The notes beneath the pieces are model-generated. The model was not told the DNA's origin. It searched no databases and worked only from the letters and a program-made list of their open reading frames with translations. Positions 1 through 12,655 of a stretch of 64,000 nt of DNA are shown here, piece by piece (positions within the stretch are counted from its first letter, which is position 1; the number at the start of each line of letters is the position of its first letter). A program made the translations under genes and the position numbers. The DNA is from Anticarsia gemmatalis (taxonomy: Eukaryota > Arthropoda > Insecta > Lepidoptera > Erebidae): NCBI RefSeq assembly GCF_050436995.1, contig NC_134754.1, forward strand, positions 6,813,001-6,877,000, given 5' to 3'.

Positions 1-138
1 TAGACATGACAGCGATGCCCAATCCGCTGCCGCTGACTATGAATATCTCGACCAGTTCTCTTCTGCGCTTGAAGTACTGCGCCACCATCAGCGTGGAGCA
101 GTCTCTTGTCAAACCCACGCCTACTCCTACCACTGTAC
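1..138 (-). CDS. Monocarboxylate transporter (SLC16/MCT family), coding exon 3, partial at window edge
   Basis: This is the third visible coding exon of a proton-coupled or facilitative monocarboxylate transporter, a 12-helix plasma-membrane protein of the major facilitator superfamily. Reading leftwards, the acceptor is CTCTAG at 144-139. The first two bases complete a Gly codon split with the previous exon. The 45 following residues (155-199 of the visible protein) begin TVVGVGVGLTRDCSTLMVAQ and continue YFKRRRELVE, then a hydrophobic stretch with SGSGLG. They form transmembrane helices 4 and 5 with the short basic loop between. In classical MCTs the second signature is YFxKRRxLAxGxAxAG; here only YF-KRR is kept, as in divergent insect members. 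The exon runs off the left edge, so the large central loop and helices 6-12 are missing. Family assignment is firm; substrate and orthologue are not determined. Confidence 0.9.
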
Positions 139-3100
139 CTAGAGTTTATAAAAAAAGCATAAGAAATCTATTTAGCTAGGAAAGAAAATTAGGCAGCTGA
201 GACCTTACTATAATCAACGAAAACGAATATTCGTTGAAATTTCGTTTGGATATATCCATATTCAATACCTTAAGGAATTTCGTTTTCACATTCATAGTAG
301 ACCCTCCTGTTTAAGAAGTATTCAGTGAATAAGAATATTTTTATCTAAGATTAAGATTGTTACGTAAATTGGAATCAATTTCTCTTCAGTTTATTTATAG
401 GGTGGCATTTGCATGCACCTATAAACTATGGCAAATGACATGTGGGGGAGTTTGTGGCGAACATCGACCGTTGAGGATATCACCGCTTATTAGGATTCAC
501 AAGGGGAACCGTGATATGACATACGACAAATGACTTTTTAAATTTATTCTCACGATAAATATGTGTGCCGAGGCCTCTAGGGCTGCGCTAATAAAGATAA
601 AACATAGATTAATCAATTGCTAGATTTGTTTGAACTAGATATCTTGCATTTAAGTTTTTGAATATCAAGGAGGTTACATTAAGAAATAACCAAAATCATT
701 ATTTTTATCTGAACAACTAATACATCACCGATCTTAAGCCTAGTGGCTTCCGCTACCGAATAAAATTATCCCTCATATTATTCCATTTTTACCACTCTTT
801 CGCTCGCTTATGACACTATGTAGGTTTATTACTAAAAGTGTAAAAAAATTGTAGAGATAATTTTAGGCAGTCAGGCTACTGAGTTGTGAAATTTATTTTT
901 TTAAAGAATAACTTCATAAATAAAGAAGAAATAGGTAAGTTGTAAGAACACATAGATCGAGAGGAATTTACTTCTTAGCTTTATGTATTAAGTGTCCAAT
1001 AGCATTAGACGTAGCAATCATGTTTATTCAGCGGGCGATCTTTGTTGGGATAAAGCTGCACCGGGTTGTGGCATCACCGTCTATTTTCTTTTCATGGAAT
1101 AACTCTTTTGCTAGATCCGTTTTCCTAAGACTAGGTATTGAATACAAAACGATAAATCTTGTTTTATCTGTGCCGGTACTTCCAATAATCGTCCTTTCGA
1201 AATATCGTCGGTAAAGACTTGTTATACGGTTGCAATGATTACAAATCAGCATATAGATCAAGCCCTTTAATCGTTTGGTATTTATTAACTAGGACAAAAC
1301 AAGGAATGCTCCAACTTATCCAGTTATGTAGAGTTAGTCCGATGTACAGCGAAACATTATTGTTCTTTGTATCTTGCCAAATTCGCAACTGACTTCAAAC
1401 TAACATAACTCTTAACCCAATTTACTGAACAGAAAATGAAAAGCCAAATAAAAGTTGATTGTTCATTCAGTTATGTTCATCCTTCTATCCTAGTTACCTA
1501 ACCTAGTTTTCGTAGAACATTTTACTTAGTATGAAACGCGTTCATTGGGATTATCAACCTACGTAATAGCATCTATGATTTAGTTTGTATGCGCTTGATG
1601 CAGCTAGTGTTGAGAGCATTGGGATCAGAAACATTACCATAGCAATATCAGTTGGTTCCAATGTTATTGTGGGTGTTAAAGTCTGTGTAAAGTGTACTCA
1701 TTACCCGCAAGTATTGCATCCGCATCGCAGTTTTAATGTCAATCGAAGTCCGTTTGTATTCTAGTGGGAAATCAGGAAATGTAATAGCCAATGTTTTACT
1801 AACACATTGATAGCTTTTATCCTCGGATATAAAACGAAATTGCTTACAAATAGAAGTATTCGTTACTTTGAGAGTGCAGAAAACGAGATTACTCTTAGTA
1901 AGTCTCTAGCCGCCTTTATGATGATGATGTTGTTTTTAATGCATAACTCAGTTTAAAAAAAAAGCGCATTATTGATATGAGATTTAATAACATTTATTAC
2001 GTGTAGGTACTTCTGCTGGCTCATGGCGTGCATAATTAAGTATTATGTGGAGACAAAAATGTAGAGAACAAAATCTTTTCCGTTGCCGAATCATTTAGAT
2101 TTTTGAATGGTGTTGGTTACATGAGTTGGTTGCACATTGCATAGAAGCATCTACTCAGTTAGGGCGGACAGCGTCCCAATTTAAATGCTAATATGCGTTC
2201 TGCCGGGCGCCAACGCGTTATCTTTGAAGATAGTACTAGCTTACACAGCATCCACGCAGTGCAGTTGACTCAAATATATTTTTTATGAAACATTTGCACT
2301 ACAAAGTCGCGACGATATTCGCACCCAAGTTCTAGAAATTCTAGAAAATATTTCGTATTAAATAAATCAAGTTGATCCGATTGGATTCAAAGCTTTCGAT
2401 AATATTGCCGCTGAACCATAGTCAAGTTCGTTTCACAAAGTTTATAGTAATCAATCAGAATATAAAGGCATTTTGAAGATCTCAAAACCAAGGCAGAATA
2501 TATACGAACCCTGCATAACAGTAACTGTTCGATAAATACTGTGTGGTTTCCATCTCTATAAATCTCAATTTATTTGATAAACCATGTTATCCAATGAATT
2601 GCATTCTGCGATTCTATTTTGGTATGTACAGATAGCCAGATATTCGTATAAATATGCTGAGACACTTGTACGTACAGCATCCCAATTAACGAATACCTTT
2701 GAAGTTCACTAAAACGAGTTTCGGATATATGAATCTGACGAAATAAATTGAGTTGTCAGAAAGTGCGCTCATTGCGTTTTCAGGTGCATTAACGTTCCAA
2801 TTTATTTATTTTATATTAATGGAGTTACGGTTGCGGATGCGGAGAATTCCTTTTAACATTGCTTTATAATTAGATCATATTTTTAGTCATTTGAATAAAA
2901 TACGCATCACCCATCAGTGTATTTCTGATTTGATGTTTTTTACGCTTTCGTTGGCGAGAAAGTGTTAAATTATTATTTCAGTATTTATCTATACTCATCA
3001 TTACTAAATATTCAAACATCAGTATCAACTTACATTCCATTTTATCATAAGCAGAAAATTGCATAAGTATATGATCTAATGTACGGCAAAAATTTTATGA

Positions 3101-3347
3101 ATAATATTTTTTAGAATTTTTATCCTTTCTACCTTTACATCACCGTGACATTTTACGGAAAACTAACCCTCTTATTCATAAACATAATATATGTGAAGTT
3201 ATGAGGCTTATAAAGAGTTTTGTTTCTTTCACTCCTTAGCGAAATGAAAAAGAGAAAACATTTTATAGTAGCTTTTTAACTAAAATAGGTTTATAGTGTG
3301 TTTATGAATAAGAGGGTAAGTGTTTATCGTAACAAAGATATACTGAC
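139..3347 (-). other. Intron 2 of the monocarboxylate transporter gene
   Basis: This 3,209-bp intron runs from donor GGTCAG at 3348-3343 to acceptor TCTAG at 143-139, and it is phase 1. The content is AT-rich. I see no tRNA, no coding-like frame and no clearly recognised transposon in it. Confidence 0.85.
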
Positions 3348-3521
3348 CATAGCTGAAGAACAGCTGATGAAACTGCGTGGCGAATGAGGTAAAGAGACAT
3401 CCTAGGGCTGCTACTAGCCCGCCCACGACGGCGGTGACGCGTGTCGACTTGCGGACGCACAGCGCCACCGTCACCGGCGACAACGCGAGAGCCACCCCTG
3501 CTGACAATGCACCCAGACATC
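3348..3521 (-). CDS. Monocarboxylate transporter (SLC16/MCT family), coding exon 2
   Basis: This 174-bp exon encodes residues 97-153 plus both split glycines. It begins after acceptor GTTTCAG (3528-3522) and ends before donor GTCAGT (3347-3342). The protein reads CLGALSAGVALALSPVTVAL, then CVRKSTRVTAVVGG, then LVAALGCLFTSFATQFHQLF. It supplies transmembrane helices 2 and 3 joined by the conserved basic loop CxRKSTR. The SP-T-AL-C-RKSTR-TAVVGGLV-ALGCLFTSFA-QFHQLFFSYG pattern is characteristic of insect MCT-like transporters. Both boundaries are phase 1, so the reading frame passes from exon 1 through exon 3 without a break. Local GC is far above the surrounding intron, as expected for coding sequence in this genome. 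Confidence 0.93.
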
Positions 3522-5449
3522 CTGAAACATAAAAAAAACATGTCGGTAAATAAAAAGTTGAAAAGCTTTTTTGTTATTTGGAAAAAAACTGTTAAATCGA
3601 TTCGTTACGAATGTATTTTTATGATAATCTGATGATCTGAATCAAGAAAAGCAACATTCGTGACAATTGAGAACAATTGAGTTAAAAGAGAAGATGCTAT
3701 TTCATGCTTCTTTAAAGTAAATAGATATTATGTACATTGAAGAAGCCTTTAAATATTCCTAGTAAGTGTAGCTGTCGACGCAATAACATAAAACTTGCTA
3801 CGAAATATCTATCTTATGTAAAATTCAAAGAACATCCGTATGTAATAAAATTGAGCTGAAAAGCTGACCATTGAACACTAGACGCTTTATCTTTACTGTT
3901 TGTGAGTCAATAAAATTCAGCTTAAATCAATTTTATTCTATTCATGAGATCTATAAACACAATAGTTGAAGTTCAGAGCTAAAGCTATGCCAGCCACGTT
4001 TTTGCTTACGAAGTAGCGGAGGGTTACAAAAAGCTCGAGTTGTTTATTTGTTATACATCGTCGTAAAGATTCGCGTGCGGGCATTCCGTTTGCCTTGTAA
4101 GGTTACAGATCTCACAGGGCTGCCAAATACGAGATATAGCCGCGATTGATGGCCGAAATATTTATAAAAACACCTCTATATGTGTTAACCGGCAGTTTAA
4201 ATAATTTGACATAATGTTATGTGCAGTAACGTTGTCGAACTCATGAATAAAACGCAAGATTTGTTTGTTGTTGAGTCGTGAATTATTTATTTTAGTACTT
4301 GTTTGAAGACAATTTCAGTCGCCGCCTTTTTTTCAATTTCATTAACGGTTATTGCGCTCATTGTTGCATGTAAGTTTTTGCACATTGTTGGCACGCTTTT
4401 CAATTTTGTTGTCCGGTTACTTAAGTGTTAAGACGACATGTATATAATTTCTTGCATTTGAACAGTCATACCCATTATATTATAAGATTGCATTTAATTT
4501 GTGAACAGGAGAGATAATTACTTTCCATCAAAAATAAAAGAAGATCAATAAAAAAGCCGCTGTTTTTTTAAAAAGAGCCAGCCCTACGCTGTGTTACGAC
4601 AATATCTTCGGTTTATATGAGACTTGACACGTTAGTTAAATGGAAATTATTGACATATAAGGCCTTTTATTATTTAAGTAGTCCATTAAACTAAATGATT
4701 ATCGCCGTGAGATGTTCATTAAGCGCGGTGTCAGCCATCTGCCATAATTTAAAAGGCTCGAAACGATGGATAAGTGCTTTTATGATTGTTTTTGCATCAT
4801 TAAAACAATTAAATGACATAATTTTCTCAGGCTGTTTGCTTAACAAAGTATTCCGTTTATATTCTTTGCCGATGTCGTCGATTTGGATCCAAAGTTACGC
4901 TTGAATTCTATGAATAAGTAAATTTTATGCAGTTGCTTTCTGCAGGGGCTTAAAGTTCGCTTAAAGGATAACTTATTTCAAACTTTATGTCCCTAGGTCC
5001 ATCAGTCCAACAACTAGTACAAATTCTTGTCAAGTTAAACTGCTTCCTTTTGTGCTGATTTTCATTGACTTACAGCGTCTCCAGTTAGTTTTGAAGTCAG
5101 TTTAGTTGTAAAGAACTTATTTCCTTTAAATGTAAAATGACTGAAGGTGACTGTGAATGAATATTTTAAGTTTTGAGCAAAAATATAAATATTCTGTGCT
5201 GTCTGAAACAAACCACTTAGATCGGAGTATTTTTGCGACGACAAACTCTACATTATGCATTAAACATTACATATCTTGGCAATCTTAATATACTCCGGAA
5301 TTCTAGGAATATGTATCTCACATTCTAGGAATTTCAGTTGTAAATGAAAGCATATTAAATACAGTGACTAATCAAGACAGATTGTTCTGCAGGATTCTAG
5401 CACTAATCATTGTATGCTCAAGCACACTGTGAGGGAAACGTTTAAACTA

Positions 5450-5705
5450 GGGATGTTGTGAAGTTTCAGATGCGGATATGAATACGAATAAATTAAAAAT
5501 ATTTTATCTTTTTTGGGTACGGATATTAAATTATTTCAGCGCATCCTTTAGTTTCGGTTTTGATTTTGGTGAAATAGTTACAGTCAAGACGAATAGGTTA
5601 ACAATTAACACCCTTATCCGAAACTTTTATATCGTGTACTGTTACGGATAGAATTTTATTTCGGATATCGGATAGTTTCGGTAACAGTAACGGAACTAAC
5701 ATCCC
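5450..5705. mobile_element. Candidate hAT-like MITE
   Basis: The ends are inverted: GGGATGTT at 5450-5457 and AACATCCC at 5698-5705. The interior is rich in GGATA/CGGATA-type repeats (GATGCGGATATGAATACG, TTTCGGATATCGGATAG), as seen in a lepidopteran repeat type I know. No 8-bp target duplication survives, so superfamily assignment is tentative. Open frames on the minus strand here are not genes. Confidence 0.45.
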
Positions 5706-6083
5706 GTAAGAGCATTCGTAAAATAATACAAGCGTTGAGTATACAGTTGTGATTTGGAGCGGAGCAGCGACGTCTAACAAACATTTCTATTGAAAAACTT
5801 TGGGGACGACGAAGACAGTCGTTTGTGAGGTTCGTCGACATTTTAACAAGGAGCGTCACCGATTGGCCACACATCTGACGTATAAATCTACTAGACGTTG
5901 TTTAGTCTAGATCCTCAGTCCTCACAGATTGATGAGTGATTCGTGACGCTCAGATGTCGCTTAGTTCTTCACTTCGGACACAACTTTATTCTGCGCACTC
6001 GATAAATAATACTACTCATATATATTTCCCTTTTTGATGTCTCGACGTTTCGTTTTTGTTATATTTTAGCATATAAGCTCATA

Positions 6084-6196
6084 CCCGCGGCTTCTGAGTA
6101 CATTTAGCGCCAGTTTATCTATTCAATAGCGTTTAAACTTAAATAAAACACTATTGAATATATAAACTACCGCTTAATGTACTCAGAAACCGGGGG
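6084..6196. mobile_element. Fold-back MITE family B, copy 1
   Basis: The two arms are near-perfect inverted copies: TTCTGAGTACATTTAGCG and AGTTTATCTATTCAATAGCG on the left, mirrored on the right, ending AAACCGGGGG. It is flanked by ATA on both sides (6081-6083 and 6197-6199), a 3-bp target duplication of PIF/Harbinger type. It lies in transporter intron 1. Confidence 0.75.
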
Positions 6197-8434
6197 ATAG
6201 AAAAGCAAACTTATTCTACTAGTTAACTTTTCGAAATCGATACAAAATTAACGTCACTTTATCGCTACATATTTTAGCAAAGGGTGTGTTGATATCGTTA
6301 AAATGAAACTTTATCTGAAAGGACAACAGTTAAGGCGAAATACAACGTTATAAATAAGATCTGGGCTTATTCTTTCTTCGACAACAAATGCACTGGAACG
6401 TATTGGGAGCTTTTGGTGGCTCGTCTCGATCGAATAGATATGGGAGAGAAATGGCGCTGTTTCAAAGCATTGTAAATAACTGGTAAATTGTCTATTACTA
6501 AGTTATTTTAACTCATATTGGACACTATCTTTTGCCTAATGTGTGGTAGACCGATAAAGCGAAATCGAAAAATTAAATTTATTACTTAAGTCCTATTGCA
6601 AGGGACTAACTTTGTTAATGGTTAAACTGAGCGTCTTATACACAGCTCGGCTTAAGCCTTTGGATATCACAGGCGTGTTATTATGCATGTAGTCTTATAA
6701 TTTTGGATATATTTTTAACCTTTTTGCAAGTGGTACAATACCATTACAGCAATTATCAAAGAATTCAGCATAGGTAAGTAACAAGTGTCTAACATACAAT
6801 AAAAAAGTAATTCACATCAATCATTCAATCAAAACATGTAATTATAGTCTGTTATTCTATAACACGATTTGTAATGAATAAAGATTAATGTACGGAATAA
6901 AAAGTATATGATCGAACTTAGGCGTTTGCTATAACTATGATTGATGGGGTGAATGGTAAACATAGACATAGAGTGGATGCTGATGCCATTAAGTTGAAGC
7001 AATTAGTATCCTCTTAAACTAACGAGAGATTATTTAATTCATTGTTTGTACTTAACGTCACTTTTATAGTTTCTCTAAGCGGCTCTATCTCTCTGGTAAT
7101 ATTTATCAGAATCGAAAGTATCCTAGTTTAAAAGTTAAAGTTAAGTAGTTTTAAAAATTATTCCAATATTCAGTGTCTCACAAAATTATCAAAATCTAAG
7201 CTACCTATGTAATTTTTCGTAGCAGAAGTTTTATAAATAAATCCATTTACTAATTACAAAGACGCGTATTTAAAAAAATCGAGTCTTTGTTTCATATTCA
7301 TTAACTTTAGTAATAAACATCTACAGCATAAACAATAAACTTTAACATGCAAATGATGAAACTCAGTAAGTTTTAGTTATTTCACGGATTACATGAGTTG
7401 ATGTCACGACGGAAACCTTAAACTTTATAATACGAGGCATACGACGCTGACATCTGCCATGTTTTCCAGCCGCTGGTTCATATTAAGTATGTTTTACAGC
7501 TTTTCATCTAAAGCATACGTTGTTTTGTGACAATGTTCGCATAGTGAACGCGAATGAAGTTTAGTTTTCACGTGAAACGCTCTGTTTAAAGTTTCATAGC
7601 GCTGACGAAGTTAAAATTATGTCTACAAAATGTTTATGAGGAAATACCACAGAGAGTTTCAGACTTATCGGGTGGGAATCGATGGGAGTTTAGTCAAGCA
7701 AAATCAAATTGGTTATATAAAAAGGCTTTTTAAGAGCTTTTTTTTCTTTTCTTGCACATTTACCTCACTTCATAATATGTTGTCGTGGCGTCTGCATATT
7801 ATTTAATTCTTATATAAGATTTTAATATGGAGTACATATCAATTATGAAGAATTAAGTATAATAAAACGTTAAAATGTTTAAGGTTTAGTTCAACATGCA
7901 GGTAGAGACACAATTTTCCGTAGAGACGTACAAAGTTTCTTCAAAGAACTGTAACTTTATACTCCGCTACAAACGTAGCTAAAGAGCCAGCGATTAAGAA
8001 AATTTGTCTTGCTAAGTACTCCTAATATTGTATCATATTAACACTGTTTACTATTACTTCACAAACAATTTCAAGTTGAAATAAAAGTTTGTCTACAACT
8101 CAAAATACAACATCAACACAATAATAGTTCAGCATTGAAAGTTAACAAAATAAAAACCAGTTTATTTACAAAATGTATTGTTTCAATCCTTCAAAATACC
8201 ATAAAATGTTGACACTTTAAATCAGACTTGTTATGACCTGAGCGTGACTTTGCTTTACCTTTTCCTCTCAAGCTATCGGCCCTATAAATTTGGAACTACT
8301 GACTAACTTTACATTAACTTTTGTACGAAGTTTAGATCATAATTTGGAATAAAAACTTAGATTGTATACAAAGATACAAACTCGCAATAAGACTGTCACA
8401 TATTTCTGTGAGATTTAGATGTAGTTTGTACAAA

Positions 8435-8686
8435 TCTATACTAATATTATAAAGCTGAAGAGTTTGTTTGTTTGTTTGTTTGAACGCGCTAATCTCAGGA
8501 ACTACGGGTCCGATTTGAAAAATTCTATCGATTTCAATTTCAGATAGCCCATTTATCGAGGAAGGCTATATATTATCACGCTACGACCAATAGGAGCAGA
8601 GTACCAGTAAAAAATGTTTAAAAAACGGGGAAATTTTTACCAATTCTCTCTTATGTCACGCAAGCGAAGTTGCGCGGGTCAGCTAG
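8435..8686 (+). mobile_element. Short non-autonomous Helitron, copy 1
   Basis: This 252-bp element starts TCTATACTAATATTATAAAG and ends GCGGGTCAGCTAG, inserted between A (8434) and T (8687) with no target duplication. These are Helitron hallmarks (5' TC, 3' CTRR, A/T insertion). It carries a (TTTG)n microsatellite near the 5' end and the inner motif CGCGCTAATCTCAGGAACTA shared with the four other copies. It has no coding capacity, so it would need Rep/helicase supplied elsewhere. It lies in transporter intron 1. Confidence 0.9.
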
Positions 8687-11600
8687 TAAAAAAAAATACG
8701 GTTGGATATAAAATGTTGGAATTATAATCGCTCGTCATCGTTGGGAAGACGTCGTCGTTATCATGGTGTCTGTCAACGAAGTGAAACGTATTAAACGTCG
8801 TTTGAGATGATAAATGTGCGATGAGGTCGGCGTACAGCGTACAGGCGCGTATCAAACTGCCTCTCGCCTAGTCTCGATCATAATAAACGATTGCCAATGA
8901 TTGACAGTTGTGACACCCACCCTCGTAGAAAACTGAGATGTGTTAAAAATATTTTCTAGTAGATCCAGTTTCAAATTATTATAAAGTGTAGTAGATAAAA
9001 CATATTTAATGTGATAACTTTGAACGCAATGATTTTTAAGTTTAGATTTTTCTTTTTGCTTTAATGTGCAACAATATATTAATTTAGGTGAAATTATTAT
9101 TTACATAAGAATACTTACAAATTACTAATATATACACAAAATCTAAAACAAACAAAAAGAAAAGAAAGGGAGTGTGCCCTTTGCGTCGAAGTACTCCTCC
9201 TATCCGATATCAACTTTAAATAAACAATATTTTAAAACAATAACCTTTGATATTTGCACAATAAACTTGTAAATAAACCGATAAATTAATATCCATAAAA
9301 CCATTAACATAAACACTGTCGGATTCGAAACAATTCTATTCTTCACAGCTTATTTCAATTTCAAACAAGAGCTGAAATATTTAGTGGCGCATAAATTTAG
9401 TAATATGACCACTAAATTCGTGGATAGCCGTATGTCTAACTCTACAATAATGGATGCAAAACATGGGGATATTAGCCATCAGATAGAGAGATAACGAAGT
9501 GCCCCATTTCACAGGGTAATCGATTCTTGACGATCTTCCACGCACATTATCTGTATTTATCGACTATTATTTTTACGACGCCCTTCTGTTGCTAAGAATA
9601 GCGCCTTATACGGGAAATGGTAATGTTAGTTGTCTAGTTCTGCTGAAGGATTATGGCGAAACCGTAAAGCGAAAAAGAGCTTTGATGGAGATAAAAGCGT
9701 ATTAAGGATTTATTTTTTACTGATTTTACTGCGTCGTTTCAGTGAATCCGTATTTTGCTAAAAGTAAAGTGAATGTATGTATGTTGGGACTGTAAACAGA
9801 TAGATATTTCTATGTTTAAGTTGACTATAAGCACGTGAGTAGACACATATACCTCTATATTCTTTTTCTACTTCATCTAAAGACACGTCATACTTATAGG
9901 TACCGTTTATACCTATAAGTCTTTACAGTGTACTAATCATAAAATTAATTAAAGATTATTATTAGTTGCATTTCTGGAATTTATTGAATGAAATATGTCC
10001 ATCATTAATAACTTGTCAAAGCACGCGTATGTTAGAATCATTACTCTTTTGCGATACTAATTAATTTTAATGGCTTTCGCGGAAAGTTCAGATTGCGCAG
10101 AAAATTCAGTTTAGCGTGTTTACGTTCAGACGAAAATCTAATGGGCTCCTGAAAACGTAGAACGATAATGGCGTTGATAGCCAAGTTTACTAATGTTTTA
10201 TAAATACAGGGCATTAACCTTTCCACATACCAACTCTTAAAAACAAATTGTATTTAAATTGTGTTAAGATCTCAATGTAACATAAGAAAAGATTGAAGCA
10301 CGATGTCTTAAACTGAATATGATGCATACAATCTGCGACATTCGCAAAATTTCTGCTTAAATAACAGTCTCCAAAAGAAAGTACCCGTATTTGTGATCTT
10401 ACTTCAACATTTTAAATAAACCCACTCCCACGTCTTGAAGAAATTTGTTAAGTGAATTCTCACATTTAAATAGAATTAGGGAACGCAAAGTCTGTGTCAT
10501 CTGCATTGTTATTTGAATTTATTTTCTGTCCCTAGTTTCAATCTTGTTATGGCTGTTTCTACCTATTGTAATAAATGACAGTAACAAAGTATGCCTATGA
10601 AAAATGATGTCATTTTTCTTCCACGTAAAATGATACGCGTGTTGTCAAAGTTTGAGACGTGCCGATTCACTCGAGTGTATTTACATGCGTAGACAAAAAT
10701 ATTTGGAAGCAGGGAATCAAAGTAACGTCGACGTAAACGTAAGCGCGGTGAACTACGTCAGAATACTGCCTTGCAAATTGCACCAATGATTGTTGCTTGT
10801 AATAGTTGAAGCAGAATATAATGGCTACCGACCGCCATTCTAACTTCTCCATGCTGTTACTAACTTTTTTAGTAGTTTAGATACCGCTAGACGTTTCAAA
10901 ATGTCGTAGATACAGGAACATTTTTGTATGCAAACGATACCCCGGCGCATAACGAGCTTACTGTTCTAACATATTCATTGCACAAATATGTGAAGTTGGA
11001 TGCCATCCAACAAGATTAAATAAGAAGAAATTGAAATGCTTGCGCAATATAGGAAATTATTTCTTTCTACTTATCTACAGCCATCATTTATATTATTTTT
11101 CTACAAGAAATGATTAGTTATTAGAAGTAATTCATCCTCCTTAATAATTCATGCGTAGTTTCTTGGTCAGCAGGTTGCTTAATAAATCTGTTAGAATATG
11201 CTACCGTAAACCAATAATCTTGCCTGAACACACATCGTGACATGTATTTGTTGACAGGAAGATGAGCTATTTACTCTGGACACACAAATAAACAGAACCA
11301 CCAACGGTGACCAGATTGTGTCTGTCTCCAGCACGTAATATTTTTTATAAAGGTTACAAGGGATTTTGCCTTCATCTTTCAAAAATAATACACAAAAAAT
11401 AATTTATGTTCTCAAAACATTATACGGAAACAATTCCGTTCTACCCTTTTATGAATCGGGAAGACACAAAAAATAGCTTATTATTTGGCACATGGACATC
11501 GTTACCATTGTGACCTTTGCAATATATCATTGTTGCGGAGAAATATCGGAGCACAATCGGGATATTTATTAGATTTGAGACAGACAGCCTGTAGGAGGTT

Positions 11601-12185
11601 TGCGACATATTTATTTAATATTGCTAGAGAGTAGAGTCCATCTGAGCTTGCACCTTGTAAGGTCAAGAGCCCTTTTTGTGAAATATGAAAGCTTTTACTG
11701 AAGACAAACGCATTCGCTGAGTGATTGAGTGTCCAGTAATTTAATATTGCTTTCATTCTACTATCGTTAAATATTTTACGTAGTGGGTTTTGTTTGTAGA
11801 GTTCACTTTCAATGTTTCTTTGCAGACATAGTGGGGGTAGTGTTAGGTTACTTTTGCTAAATGCTGAATAACCTTTTATGAATTGATTGATTGTCTCATA
11901 GAGCTACCATTGGTATCTTAATAAAATAAATTGCTTGTTGAATTCCCCTTTGTTAACCTACTATAAAAGAAAATAAATCAATACCAGCAGGCCATGTGAG
12001 AATTACTGGTCACGAACGAAAACTTGTCCATAATTATGTAGCTAATTTGTTATAACTTTCTGGCGCTTGTGTGTCAATTAGCCAGCAAAGTTTGACTTGC
12101 CTCGGAAGAGTTGATTGCAGTATTCTGTTGGTAGATTCTGTCGTTAAAGAAAATTCTTGTCCATTAGTATGATATTATATTATAC

Positions 12186-12471
12186 CTGCTTGCATGCGGA
12201 CCTCGGGCCCAAACCGTTTGACGGTCTCTACGGCGAGCACAGCGGCGGCCTGATGCAGGCCATGGGCGAGGATCTGCGCAAGAGTAGCCGCGGCTGCCAC
12301 GCCCCATCCCCACCCTCCTTCCGGGTAGTAGTGTCTGGTGAGGGTGAGCAACTGGCGCGGGTCGAGCTTGGCCTGGCGCGTGGGCGCACCGCCGCTCGCT
12401 GCCTCCAGCACCAGCGGCAGCGACCGAGTGCGCAGCAGCGGCGCGCCGCCCGACGACCATGACTCTTCCAT
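12186..12471 (-). CDS. Monocarboxylate transporter (SLC16/MCT family), first coding exon with start codon
   Basis: This exon encodes residues 1-95. The ATG at 12471-12469 is the first in-frame ATG after an in-frame TGA at 12519-12517, which fixes the start unless an unseen splice acceptor lies between. Residues 1-48 are a cytosolic tail rich in Ser, Gly, Ala and Arg. Residues 49-56 read YPEGGWGW, the EGG[WF]GW signature at the entrance of helix 1 that defines the SLC16 family. Helix 1 follows (about 57-80), ending in AVETVKRFGPEV. The donor GCAG|GTATAA lies at 12189-12180 and splits a Gly codon completed by exon 2. The start context has T at -3, which is not ideal for insects. Family is certain; the cargo (lactate, pyruvate, ketone body or other small acid) cannot be told from this part. 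Confidence 0.93.
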
Positions 12472-12655
12472 CAATGCGCGCGCGCATCGTGCGCGTGCAT
12501 CACCGCCGCTCCGCACTCACACCGCTTCGCTCTCTCATGTCCGTTCACACATCACTTTGTTTACACTTATGTACACAATACCGACGAACCTTTCCTTGGT
12601 AACGGAAAAGCAAAATAAGATTAAGGATCAACCATGCTAGCTTTGCACCTTATTG
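12472..12655 (-). other. Probable 5' UTR part of the start-codon exon
   Basis: Upstream of the start codon are two plausible splice acceptors on the minus strand. One is TCTCTTGGCAG, with the exon starting at 12655. The other is TTCCGTTACCAAG, with the exon starting at 12594. The longer form would carry a short upstream frame (ATG GTT GAT CCT TAA) and the shorter one would not. Which is used cannot be decided from sequence alone. Confidence 0.4.

Larger units (their letters stand above)
3522..12185 (-). other. Intron 1 of the monocarboxylate transporter coding region
   Basis: This is an 8,664-bp phase-1 intron from donor GCAG|GTATAA at 12189-12180 to acceptor TTTCAG at 3527-3522. It holds a candidate hAT-like MITE (5450-5705), a fold-back MITE (6084-6196), a short Helitron (8435-8686) and a small 11-bp-arm hairpin (9892-9920). 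The remainder is AT-rich with no coding-like frame that I recognise. Confidence 0.85.

Noticed and set aside
5598..5874. Minus-strand frames over the candidate hAT-like MITE
   Set aside because: They cross a non-coding element edge and show no transposase motif.
8460..8490. TTTG repeats considered as an independent microsatellite or CRISPR-like array
   Set aside because: The tract is a fixed internal part of the Helitron family. No spacer-repeat structure exists anywhere in the window.
9892..9920. Small hairpin ACTTATAGGTA / TACCTATAAGT
   Set aside because: 11-bp arms are expected by chance at this length and base composition.
12338..12640. Plus-strand open frames of about 100 codons across the transporter start exon
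   Set aside because: They are antisense shadows of the GC-rich coding exon; the minus frame carries the family motifs and splice sites.
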